From positions 21,592 to 85,591 of the forward strand of contig MU621135.1 in assembly GCA_025399215.1 (NCBI GenBank): a stretch of 64,000 bases of DNA, in the 5' to 3' direction. This DNA comes from Globomyces pollinis-pini. Taxonomy: Eukaryota > Chytridiomycota > Chytridiomycetes > Rhizophydiales > Globomycetaceae. The notes under the pieces are model-generated. The model ran no database searches. It saw only the letters and a list, made by a program, of their open reading frames with translations, and had not been told where the DNA came from. The first letter of the stretch is position 1; each line of letters opens with the position of its first letter. Of this stretch, positions 43,601 to 54,712 are shown piece after piece. The translations under genes were made by a program, and so were the position numbers.

Positions 43601-44349
43601 CCATAGCAAAAGAAGTCCCCCCTACCCCAAAGACAGCCAATGGCCCGTCTAAAGTCGTAGCAAGTACGCCAAACAAACCACAAAAAACCACAAAAACGAC
43701 AGCCATTGAAAGTAAAGACAAAAAACCACCCACCATTAATGAAACAAGCGCAACACAAGATTCAACAATTCCAGTTGATATACCTCAGCCGATTACCACT
43801 ATAGAGGGGAAAAAATTAGTTGCTCCTCGATTAGGACTTGCAAATACATTGTCAAGGCTACTCAATCTCCACAAACAAGGATCTACCGTGCAATCAGACG
43901 AGAAAGTTTTGATAACGAGAATGATCAACTTATATCAAGAAGTAATATCTATAGATAAATCATGTCATGATGCATATATTGAACTTGGAGTGTTGTACGA
44001 ACAGCAATCTTTAATCACTGAAGCAATCAATCTTTTTACATCATACCCATTTAATGAAGTCACGTCTCAAGACGATCTATACCTGCATGGAGAAATCTTA
44101 AGACTACTAATGAAAGGCAAACACTATAAGCATCCTCATTTGGCCCGAAGTTTAATTGCAGAAGGTAGAGCAATGGGAATTAAAACAATGTCAAAGTATA
44201 TTGAAGCGTTAGATAGTGCAAATGAGAATCAATTGCTAATGAAAGTTTATGCTGAAGTAAATCGTAAAAAAATTGATGATGTAAGTTATAATTTATTAAT
44301 TCTATAGCCTGATTTAGTTGCTTTTTTCAAATCTAAATATTGGTTATAA
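40641..44349 (+). CDS. Multidomain cadherin-like / RING-TRAF / TPR protein
   Basis: Six exons: 40641-40941, 40969-41250, 41276-42330, 42358-42524, 42549-44280, 44308-44349; introns 27, 25, 27, 24 and 27 nt; 1192 aa. The first about 195 residues form two repeats of a beta-sandwich type (LSPPFNKKLKLYSTVV, then MLIPKFSKLETEYLITVP), like the cadherin-like Pfam domains found in multidomain proteins. A RING finger follows at about 204-265 (CSFCKNLLF, CEHSFCFSC, CPIC), then TRAF-type zinc fingers (CPFARFGC, CSFSISTCVEC). The long C-terminal part holds TPR-like helices (NLDAQLFVGISLLHPRATEQ onward). Between 880 and 980 lies a Lys/Pro/Ala-rich linker, and the last stretch (ANTLSRLLNLHKQ) is again helical. 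RING plus TRAF suggests an E3 ubiquitin ligase (inference); no named orthologue recognised. Confidence 0.75.
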
Positions 44350-44401
44350 TAAACATTAATGATAAAATAAATGTTATATTACAATGCTATCAAAGAAACC
44401 A

Positions 44402-46658
44402 TTAAGATTTTAGAATATTGGCTACTTGCACATCTTCACGAACCATTGAGATCACAGCCTTCACTCCGAAATAGTTTTTACGGAATGCAACCACCAAGAT
44501 CTGTTTTAACTCCATCAACAGTCGATTGTGATCTCCTGTCGCTCTGTTAGTATTCTCCATCTTGGAAAATAATGATGCAGTTTCGTTCAAGTGAGAAACA
44601 TTTTTCTTTGCAATATCAGTCAAAATATAAATTATTCGCATTGCCAATGGACCTTGAAGTAAATTTGAGTGAATTTCCACATGATTTGCAATTGCATAGT
44701 TGACAAGCCGACGTACAATATTATAAATCGCAGAAATATTTGAAAGTTCGGGATCTTGGTACCCCGATCTTCGCTCCCAAGTTCCAAAACTGTCTTCAAG
44801 ACTTACAAGCACCTCTTTTAACTCATTCACATCAACCTTTTCCGCAGATAGTGGAAATGTTTCAATATCATACTTATTCCAGTCTTGTGCTGCTGAAAGA
44901 ACGGGTTCAACTCCAACTAAAAGAGATTCAAGTTGCTGTAAAATCAATTGAACAGAAGAAGGCATGCTAGTCAAGGCTTCGTTTGAAAAATCGAACTTAT
45001 CTAACTTGGAATTTGAAAAGAAGAAGTTGAGCATATAATTCATTCCAGGCGATAAGCTCTTTTGATTTTGTGTATTTGGTGATATTTGTTTCTCCTGAAA
45101 GTTTAATAGAAAAAAATTTACTTTTACTTTCATTTCAGACTCATTCATTAATGATACATGACTGCATGGAACGAGTCCACGTTGATCTCTTAAGCGAATC
45201 AAATACCAATGACGATAACGATCTAAAATGACAAATTGATCTCCTCTCTGAATACTAACTTCGTTTGCAGACTTTCTGGAATATTCAAAAACGCAAAATC
45301 CACTTTTCATTTCACGAACTCTTTCTTGAATTTCAAATAAACACATGGTAGGAACAGAACCTCTTTGATCATGCTTTTCCACAATACACCAAGCCTCATC
45401 TCGAGCAATAATACTATAGGTCATCCCAATGAACACATCCATTTCGTCCCTCGATTGAGCAACATATTGATATATTCCGACTGCAGTTGCGACACTTTCT
45501 GCAGAAAGTTTCGAAGCCATGTAAGTGCCTGGTTCGATATTAAGTGGCCTGGTGCTAGGACTGTTGACATGTCGAATATGTCGAATCAAATAGCATGGAA
45601 TATCATTTGGGAAATATTTTCTACTTAAATCCAAGATTTTATCGGTCGGATTGCAAACTAGTCATAAATAAATAAATAGTTACCATCTTCATTTGCCATT
45701 ACCAAGATGAAATCTTTCCAATCGCCAGCTATCTTATATTTGTGCAAAACGTATATAATAACCTTTACACAATCATCAGTTGGGCCCACTCTAAAACTTT
45801 TGTATGATTCATTTTGTCGATCAGGTAGTTGATTTCCGTAAACCCGAATAGTCATTTCATTGTTTGCTGGATCCATCTATGAAAGTTATTTAATTGAAAT
45901 GATTACTGGTGAATTCGATAGAAGACTATTTGGTGATTTTTGTGATCTTAGTGGTGGTTTTGACATATTTGGTGAATTTATCAATAATTGTAATTTAGAA
46001 TTTTTTAAAGAACTCCCGCGGTCCAATGTAGACAGGGAAGGAGTTTTTCTGTTACTCAAGTTAGGTGATGATGCTTGCAAATTATTCAAATTAGCACTTC
46101 GAGGAGAATGTTCTCCGTATGAACGATTAAAGGTTGCAGAAACAGGTGAAGGATCAGTTGCTGATTTCTTGCCCTTTGCAATATCTTTGTAATAAGCAAC
46201 TTGTGATTTCAAATTATTGATTTGTCCAATTAAATCTGATATGAGTCGATCTAACAATCATTAAGGAATTCAAAAAAATACCTTTATCTTCAATAACCAA
46301 TTCCATCATTCTAATTTTATCTGACTTGATCTATAATTCAATAAGATATGAATGTAAGAATTACTGAATCAAAATTATCAGATTCTGGTATGAAATCATC
46401 ACTTTCAATTGATATTCCTTGTTCCTTCTTCAACTGGTATACTGCCTTTAGCAACTTAAGCCTATGACCCAATTTATCCATTTTAAGCTCTTTCAGCATA
46501 TCATGATTTGCTAGTAATAGACAAGCTCCATCAATACAATTTTCTTAATTTGTTAAATTCCAGAGACTACCTTTGAATTCATCGCAATATGGTTCCAATC
46601 CAATCGAAGTTAACCATGATGCTACAGCTGCTATGCTCCAGGTCTCAATATTTGACAT
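44402..46658 (-). CDS. STE50: Ste50/Ubc2-type MAPK adaptor (SAM-RA-SH3-SH3)
   Basis: Seven exons: 46571-46658, 46365-46543, 46282-46330, 45907-46250, 45684-45876, 45128-45657, 44402-45094; introns 27, 34, 31, 30, 26 and 33 nt; 691 aa. Domain order: SAM (residues 1-70: ETWSIAAVASWLTSIGLEPY, LLANHDMLKELKMDKLGHRL), coiled coil (RLISDLIGQINNLKSQVAYY), Ser-rich linker, Ras-association (about 225-320: MTIRVYGNQL, GPTDDCVKVIIYVLHKYKIA, YLIRHI), SH3-1 (VGIYQYVAQSRDEMDVFIGM, GSVPTMCLFE), SH3-2 (CVFEYSRKSANEVSIQRGDQ, GLVPCSHVSL). A helical C-terminal region of about 250 residues I do not recognise follows. Ste50 with added SH3 domains is the arrangement of basidiomycete Ubc2, which joins Ras/Cdc42 signals to the MAP kinase cascade (established knowledge). 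The 33-nt intron 45095-45127 is stop-free and divisible by three, so it might be retained. Confidence 0.85.
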
Positions 46659-46792
46659 TCAAAGAATTAATTGTGATTTGAAACTGAAAAACACTTGCCG
46701 CTTAATGAGGCTAAAAAAAGAAACATTTGGAAACAGAGACTGAAAAATGCACTAGTGAATGGAAGTAAGGTTTATATTGGGAGAGTTTAGTT

Positions 46793-49700
46793 TCAATGGA
46801 AAGACTGGAACCCGCCTTGTTGTCCGTAACCTGGAACATTTGGTGGGGGACCACCCATCACTCCATATGCTGGCTGTGGGGTAGGAACTTGTCCATACGT
46901 CAACATCAATGGTCCTCCCATACTTGCCATATCGGTTGCTTCTACAAAAAATAAATATTATACTAAACTGTACCTTGTTTTTCCTTTGCTGATTCTTTCG
47001 TAGCCCGTTGAGCATCTGCCTCTTCAAGTGTCTTCAATTTAGTAGTTGTCTCTCGTGCAACTTGAATCAAGTACGGCATAGCAAAATCCATCAACCCATT
47101 ACGCCATGCCAATTCCATCACTACATCAGGTCGTAACAGATTATAACATGTGTATAAACAAGCAGTAAAAGAATCATTGCGTTTTTCGCTAATGAAAAAT
47201 TGTAGCAATTCTTCAGCTACTTCTGGACTTTTGGATTCAGCAGCAGTATCCATTGCATCCTTATATAGTTTATCTTTCTTTGATAATTCCATTGATTTTT
47301 CCCATCGTTTATTGCGCTACGAGTTAAAATACTCACAAGTACCTTATATAAATGAGATGCCAAACGACGGAATTCCAATAATGCATGTTTTTCTAATCGT
47401 TGTGCAAGGGCCAAATTGTCAAAGTTAGGGAAATTATCAATGGAATCACGAAGGGATTTAAAATCTTCTTCTTCAATCAACAGATCATTATATGCAGTGT
47501 TGACTGCAGCATTATTTGACTGTTGAACAGAAATCAAGTAAGGTTTGACTAACGGAAGATTATTGGATTTTTGGAATAGTTGCACCGCTCTAGTGTGATC
47601 AATTCTTGGAGTCAAAACCACTAGCAAATCATTGATCATCAACGGTTGTTCTTCCAAGTAAAATCGTAAAGCCTTATAATAGATTTCCAAATTATTCACT
47701 TTTACAATACAATCTTTGAAATTAGTATGATCCCAGGCTGTTGCTGAATGGGCCATGACAGTTAATGCAGCATTGTCATATTCATCATATTTAGTATACA
47801 AAAAGACAAGCTGTGACCATAAGTGAGCAGCTTCACAAGCACGAATGACTTTTGGGATATTAATTCTGGCGTAGAATAATCGTAAATGTTCGGTAAGACT
47901 TTCAGCCTTATATTTGGAATAGAGAATGGCCAGTTCAGTAAACATTCCCATATGTGCTCGTTCCAATCCCAAACCTGCTTCTAGCATAGAGAGTAATTCA
48001 GTGAAATAACCATGATGTTCATATAAACTGATTAATTCCTAACAATTAAATTGATATCAATAATTACGATCAACTCTTCAGCATGAACAACCAGATTCAA
48101 CCCACAAATTTGAGCCAATCGGAATTCTTTGTTATCCACACAAGCAATATTAACATCCTTCCATACTCTAAAATAAATAAGCACACTCAAACTTACTTTG
48201 TTGCGTTGGCTTTACGTGCGCAATCAACGGCTGCTTGATATTCGTGTAAATGGACTAATGTAGTAGCAAGTCGTGCCCAGTTAGAAACACTGCTGAAAAG
48301 AATTCGAGCAGCTTCATACATGGCTTCTGCGAAACAACGATCACCAACATTAGAAACATTAGCCAAGTTTGGAGAAGATATAAAATCTTCCAATTCCGCC
48401 AATCGACCAGTCTTTGCATATGCGAAAATTAACTCACTTTCAATCAAAGCTTCTCGGACTGTTTTACGTGCAATCTGTAAGAACTTCACCAATTCTTCAA
48501 ATTTGTTATTTCGTGACGCAACTTCAATAACTTCTGCATGGTTTGTATAGTCTGCCGCCTTCAAGTAAGATTCTAAAAAATTTAGCATATTAACAAGTTA
48601 CCAATAGCATCATGGACAGCGGAAGCGTCAAGTTGAGCTTTACCCAATTTGCTCCATACATCCGAAATATCAACTCGTTCCGCATATTCACTGGCACGGA
48701 CAATATCCTTAATATAGGTAATCAAAACAACCATCGCATCACTAAATTGCTCGTACTTGTTGTAAATAGTGAACGCTTCTTCAAACAAATCACTACCAAT
48801 AGCAATATTGGCAATGTCAGGTGCATCAAAGTTATCTAATCGCTTGATATAGTCCATTACTCGAGTTTTATCAGCCTACTAATCAATCAAAAACAAGATA
48901 CTTTAATAGCCGTAAGAATAAGTAAATTCTGCAAGTTTCTGTTTTCACTAAATGTAGCGCCTTCCAACACCAATTTTTCCAACAATTCAATCAGCTCATT
49001 AGGTAAATCAGCAGCCATAAATGCTTTGACAGAGATGGATACATCCTCCGGATCTTGAGTCTCAGGTAATGCGGTAGCAACTACTTGATCAATCAATTGG
49101 CGACGATAGGAATTATCTGGATTCAAAACCATATTCCATAAATCAGCATCACGACGTGCTACCAAGTATCTAGCTTGCTGTTTGAACATAGAATTCTGGT
49201 TGGTAATTCGAATCAAATCTAGATCACATTGACCACGTTGATATGCAATAAAAGCCAAATATGGATCTTTCTTTTCACAATGTTGTCCAACAACTTTAGC
49301 ATCATAAAACTAAATCATTAAATGAAAGATGATGTTTACTTGATTCTCTTTCAGGAAAGTCTCGGCATTGTTGTTGGTATCAATGTATATTTTTCCAAGT
49401 GCATTATACACTTCAACATCATTGGATCCTTCCCGAGCTTTATTTTCCAACCACGGCAAAGCAATCTTGAGTCGGTTACGTTTTTCAGTTTCAACAATCA
49501 AGGTTGCAACAGGAATTGGACCAGTAACGGATAACAATAGGTTTTTGATAATATTATCATCACAATCCACATCCATTAATGCACCAATAACTTCTGGAGT
49601 ACGTGCAGAATTGACTTTTTGTACATATATTTCAATGTATTTAGTCATTCCATTTTGGTACAGGAACAAAACTAAATCATGTACGAAGTTGAATCGATCA

Positions 49701-52428
49701 CAAACGATAATGAGTGGCAGTTGATCTTGAAGTTTTGCTTCCTAAGAATTATAAACCAATAACTCCAATTACTTTCAGAAAGTTTTTGACTTTTTCAGGA
49801 TCATAGAAATTACTTTCTCGACAAATACGTTCAACTTCCTTCAATTGTCCAGTACGACAAGCAGCTTGGATATACTTGTAATGAACCTCAGGCTCTTGGC
49901 TGAAATTTACAATGGATCCCAGATAGAAATAAAGTCCTTCAAATGATTTGACGTCTTCAAATAGTACAATTAATTTGGATGCTCCAATTTGTTCACTGTA
50001 CTTTGTTGCAATTTTAGTAGCCATTGGTAAGTTTTGTCGAAGATTGTGTGTCATAATTTCTCTTAAGCAATCCAAGGATTGTTCAACTGATAATCTACCG
50101 AAATATCCAATCACCCACTAAGCCATTAAAACCATAAAATCACCTCAGGATTCAATAGATGCGTATGAATAATAGTACGTTTGATATCATAAGTATCAGT
50201 GAAATGTTCCAATGCCTAATATGAATATAAAACACAATACTCGTTGGAATAATCCAGCCTTCTCACAAAGACCGGCAATATAAGATCTATCGTAATGGTG
50301 AAACATTTCATTGCCCAAAATAGCATCTGCAACTTGTGGGGCATGCAACAAATTCATTTCTAATAATCGAGTTTGTAAAGCAGCATGTTCAGGTAAATCA
50401 TCCTTGAGTGCATCCAACAAGAATGATGTACATTGCTGTACCATATTGAGAGACGAAAACACATCAACGATGCCTTCCAGTTTAACCAATGGACCTCCTT
50501 CATTATTGATCAAAAGAGTTGCAAATTCTCCTCCTTTATCAGGGTCACATCGCATAATGTACTGCAAGAGATACGAATAATCAGGTTGATAACCCACTTT
50601 TTGTGCATAGAGAATGATTTTGTTGTATTGTCCGGTTTCAGCAAAACATGTAACAACCTAAAATTAATGTAGGTTGTCTACCTTGGCTGGACAATTGGCT
50701 CTTAAATAAACGGAAAGCGCCAAAGTTTGATCGACCTGTTTAACAATATCACCAAGCTCCTCACTACATTCCAGCTAATCTATTAAGATTCAAAATGAAA
50801 AACCTTGTCTTCCTTCAACCACTTTTCCAAAAGATTCTTTCGACCTTGTTGTAAAACTGGACGAGCCAATTCCAAAGATTCAAATTTGTTTAATTCTCCT
50901 TTTTCCAATAAAATTCCAAAATACTGCAAGATTGGTGACGGTTGACCTTGAATAACTGGACATTGTTTAAATCGTTCAATGGTGTCTGGAGTTCTTAGAA
51001 TAGCCTATTTCATCAAATTCACGGGATTTTAAATACATTTGGTGAAGTAGCAGCGATTTTGGCGGCTTCTCCAAAATTGCCAGTGTTCATGCATTGATTG
51101 AAACGTTCCAAAACTAAATTCTCGGCTCCAGGAAGATTGTTTCTGGTGGCGAGACGGAATGCCAATTCCAAATTATTAAGAGTTCCAGTAATGTAAGGAA
51201 TAATACTATTCTCATCCACAGACACGGATAGAACCTTAACGATCAGTATTTAAACTATTACCTGTCCTTTTCTATTGACACCAATAATACCCGAGTTGTT
51301 GAGATCGGCAGTGACAAAAATAGTATCTCCACTAATTCTGTTCATGTAGATACAAGTTCCAGTTTCAAGATCGTATAAATGAATAAATCCATATTTAGTA
51401 ACCAAAAAAATGATATCGTATTTTGGACTGACTTGCATAGCCACTGGGAAATCATTAACGGCTTCTGGTGGAAAGAAGACATCAACAGACCGCTTTTGAA
51501 ACACAGGAGTTCCATCAGCATGATCGATTTCAATAATATGTAACTAATATGAGAAATATTTAATGAACCTTCGCTCCATTGGCCGTACGAGAAGCAAAGG
51601 AAAACAATTTGTTTGGAATAGCTGATCCATCTAATTTCAACTGTGCAAATGATGCAGCATGACCTTCTAGTGGTTGGGACACGCCGCGATCTTTATTGTA
51701 CAATTGCATATTTCCAACGACTCTACCTTGCTTTAAAAATGTCAGTGGTTAAGATGACCATACCTGAGCAGAAATACCAATCAATACCATCCATTTTCCA
51801 TCTGCATTAACCCTATAATTGATAATCTGAGAGCCAGCTAAAGAAGCATGACGATCAAAAAGTTTAGTTGGGGAACCATCGCCTTCAATTGACCAATGGA
51901 ATACTGAAGTTTCTGTGACAAGACCAAGGAGGAATGGATTGACCCAATTCCAGTATACGATATCTTCATTCATAACATGAGCTTTAATCTTTGCTTTCAA
52001 TTCCAAGTTGAAGATTTGTAATTGACGACCAGCTGTATATTAAAAACCACCAGGGTAAAACGAACCTAGAATTAATCAACGATGAAAATCACCTTTCAAA
52101 GCAATGATGTTATTAACAGGATTCATGATTGCAGAATCGGCAGTGATTGGACGTCGTTGAAGTGCTTGTGGATTGTTCATATCAATAATAACGACCTGAT
52201 TCTGTTCCCCTACCTTTTCTCTGACACAGATATACTTGTCAGACTCCATGGTGAGGTTATTGAATCCGATATTGGCAGCATTTATACCCAAAGAAGGAAG
52301 CTAGGGTGTAAGATACAAGACAAACCTGTACGGTTAGAGGATCTTGGACAGTACCTGAACATGCTCTTGGAAACGGATCGGCAATATTTCACCCACTAAA
52401 GAAGATTAGGGAAGCGAGTAGAGTTACT
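46793..52428 (-). CDS. CHC1: Clathrin heavy chain
   Basis: Leg of the clathrin triskelion on coated vesicles at the Golgi and plasma membrane (family knowledge). N-terminal propeller: [20 protein letters not shown] after removing the intron at 52301-52354, then [82 protein letters not shown]. The alpha-solenoid legs follow ([57 protein letters not shown]). The C-terminus ends with the trimerisation region and a Gly/Pro-rich tail ([17 protein letters not shown]). About 18 short introns are seen as frame changes; not all borders were resolved. Span and intron load fit about 1,680 aa. The initiator appears split: A at 52428, then a 32-nt intron (52396-52427), then TG at 52395-52394. Confidence 0.94.
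52301..52354 (-). other. Compound intron in clathrin: 29 + 25 nt GT...AG units back to back
   Basis: Restoring FQEHVQ-LPSLGIN requires removing 54 bases. They split exactly into GTACTG...CCGTACAG (52326-52354, 29 nt) and GTTTGTC...CACCCTAG (52301-52325, 25 nt). Keeping either unit alone would shift the frame. Confidence 0.65.
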
Positions 52429-52752
52429 TATTGACTAGCGAAAAAACGAAAAGGAGAAGCGAAGGCGAAGGGGAAAAGAAAATGAAAGTTGGATAGGAAG
52501 AACGTCAAGTGAAAGAGAGTAGGATGAGAAGCCAGGATGTGAGCTGCTAGGATGCAATCATGCAAGCATCCAGTTGATATCCAGAAACCACTCAAAAGTG
52601 TTCCAGTTCAAGGGATTGAATTATTCAACTACAATGCGATCACTAATCAATAACAGTTCGTAATAGCGAACTGAATAATTCTTTTATTGGTCTAAAGAAA
52701 ATTGTCTTACGATCAAACAACGTGAACCATTAATACTTACAACAGTCTCAGT
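52429..52752. promoter_or_regulatory. Clathrin promoter and 5' leader region
   Basis: 324 bases between the start of the clathrin gene and the stop of the next gene. Contains the purine-rich stretch 52441-52500 (minus strand pyrimidine-rich), probably leader or core promoter. No gene seen. Confidence 0.45.
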
Positions 52753-54383
52753 TTATTGTTTTCCCATAAGACTCCTACGAAATGTATCAAAAGACGCGTT
52801 ATCATCTAGAATGTTATATCCTTCCTTCTGACTCTCCACTGCTATTCTACTGCAATTGTAACTAGTGATCGGTTTCGAAAACACACGATATTTACTAAAC
52901 ACTGCCATCAATATCAACATCCATAACATCAACAATACTATCATTATTAGATCAATAATTTGCAATGTCAAGTCTCCTTTTCGGCAGTCAACAGAATGCA
53001 ATGACCGACCACGGAGCATTCTGGTTTTGCCATTACTTGTGATAGTCAATGCTCCAGCTGCAATTAATCCATCAGTAATAGCTTGTTTTTGCTTCTCTTC
53101 TTCAACTGGTGAAAATTTTATAACATCATTTTCTTTGAATGATTGATCGGCATACCCAATTGATCGAAGCAATTTTTTGATAGGAATGTATTCAGGTGAT
53201 GCTGTTGAATTGGCTGCTTTACAAAGGTCTCGGAAAACATTAAAATATGATTTGGCTGGATACAGGTTTGGTTCAAAGCCAGTAGGAACCAGTTTAGTTC
53301 TACTAAACCCACTTGCAGTACGAGCAGCACCAGTTTCCACAGTAGCATTTCCAACAGCAGTTTTGATTTTGCAAGTGTATGCATGTTTAACCGGGCTTAA
53401 CCCATTCATTGTCTCTGTGAAATCAAAATTAATGGTCGATTCTACGAATTTGTCTAAATACAATCCGGCATTTTGATTAAAATCAACCTCATACGAATCA
53501 TCCGTACTGACTGCTATTTTTAACTTCAAGTTCAAATTCTGAGTATCGCATGCAAATGAAGTTTGTAGTTTTGGTACTGAATTTGAGCGTGAACAGGAAA
53601 CATCATGATACAGCCCAAACGCAGATGCTTTAGAGTTATTTCCCATATCTATAATATCAGATTGAAAAGCATTTACCTAAAAAAAAACATTAAACAATAA
53701 CACACGTCTTACCTGGTCCCCAAAAATCAGCCCCATCTGAATTCTTGTATAAATAATTGGAAAATAAAGCTCTAGGTGAAACCACAGAGATTGCACTATC
53801 AGCATACATAATTGAATCGTACGTTTCCAATCCACAATATGCCAAAAAACTAGGTCCTGTAGCAGGTATATCTTGGTCCACATCACCACCTACCAAACAA
53901 GTAGATGCACGAAAGACTTGACCAGTGAGAAAACTCGATATCAATCCTGTAATCAACAAACATATCAATACCTAAGGAATAAATGACCAGTAGTATAAAA
54001 GACCAGGCGGATGCAGTTTTTGAAGACCCCAATAGTTTAAAGACTAAAATAGGATTGGCCCATTCTTTATCAGCAATCGCACAAAGGCCTGCAAAGGATT
54101 GAGGACCCAAATGAATCATTTGCAAGGAATAAACAACTGAAGACATGGCTAGATAAGATAAAATAATGGGATTAAAGGTTATATAAATAGACAATAGGAA
54201 TTGAGAAATGAAGTTTGAGATTGTGAATCCACCAAAAGATACGTTGAAGTTGTAAGTTTGCCAGAACAAAACCAAGGTCAGGATGACCAGGAACAGAAAC
54301 CAAGAGAAAGCTCCCAAGACAAGCGCCGGTTGTTTCTTCCAGTTCCTGTTATTTCTCAATAGTGTTTCTTGTTCATATTCCAT
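52753..54383 (-). CDS. Membrane protein of unknown function, tandem copy A
   Basis: Three exons: 53972-54383, 53713-53946, 52753-53648; introns 25 nt and a compound 64 nt; 513 aa. About four hydrophobic segments in the first 165 residues (WFLFLVILTLVLFWQTY, FLLSIYITFNPIILSYLAMS) are followed by an extracytoplasmic region of about 250 residues with Cys (ASTCLVGGDVDQ, HDVSCSRS, FACDTQN). One more membrane span lies near the C-terminus (LTLQIIDLIMIVLLMLWMLI) followed by SKYRVFSKPITSYNCSR. Shared with copy B: GFTISNFISQFL/TNAGTQMFITFY, ITFNPIILSYL, FAGLCAIADKEWANP, ADFWGP, FRDLCK/FNHLRNLL, GALTITSNGK, DCRKG, KYRVFSKPITSY. I recognise no family; it looks like a receptor-like surface protein. The start is set at the MEYEQETLL ATG. 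Confidence 0.8.
53649..53712 (-). other. Compound intron in copy A: 36 + 28 nt GT...AG units back to back
   Basis: The reading frame after WGP requires loss of 64 bases. They split exactly into GTAAGAC...TTTTTTAG (53677-53712, 36 nt) and GTAAATG...ATTATAG (53649-53676, 28 nt). If only the first unit were removed, translation would stop within seven codons. Copy B has one 27-nt intron at the same codon (55630-55656). Confidence 0.7.
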
Positions 54384-54712
54384 TTTGTGGATTTTTGGTA
54401 ACTTTCTTTACGGTTTCAAACCACCAGGCTGAGACGGAGCATGGCTTGAACCTTGCTCCGCTTGGCTTGTAACAATCATCAAAGAAGCCACTACCTTCAA
54501 TCAAACTGTATACATGTATGACATTGGTGCACCTACTGCTTTTACCATTTCAATATTATACTAACGTAGTCTATCAAACCTACTGCTATATTATTCTAAT
54601 GTGGTAATACAATTAAACCCTTCTTTTGACTACGCCTAACAACGTTGATAAGAAACCATTCAGGGATCTCTATCGCAAAAGGTTCTATTCAAATTAATTT
54701 ATTAATTCTATT
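54384..54712. other. Spacer between the two membrane-protein paralogues
   Basis: 329 bases. CGGAGCA (54435-54441) and TGCTCCG (54454-54460) form a 7-bp inverted repeat about 50-75 bases upstream of copy A. No gene seen. Confidence 0.45.
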
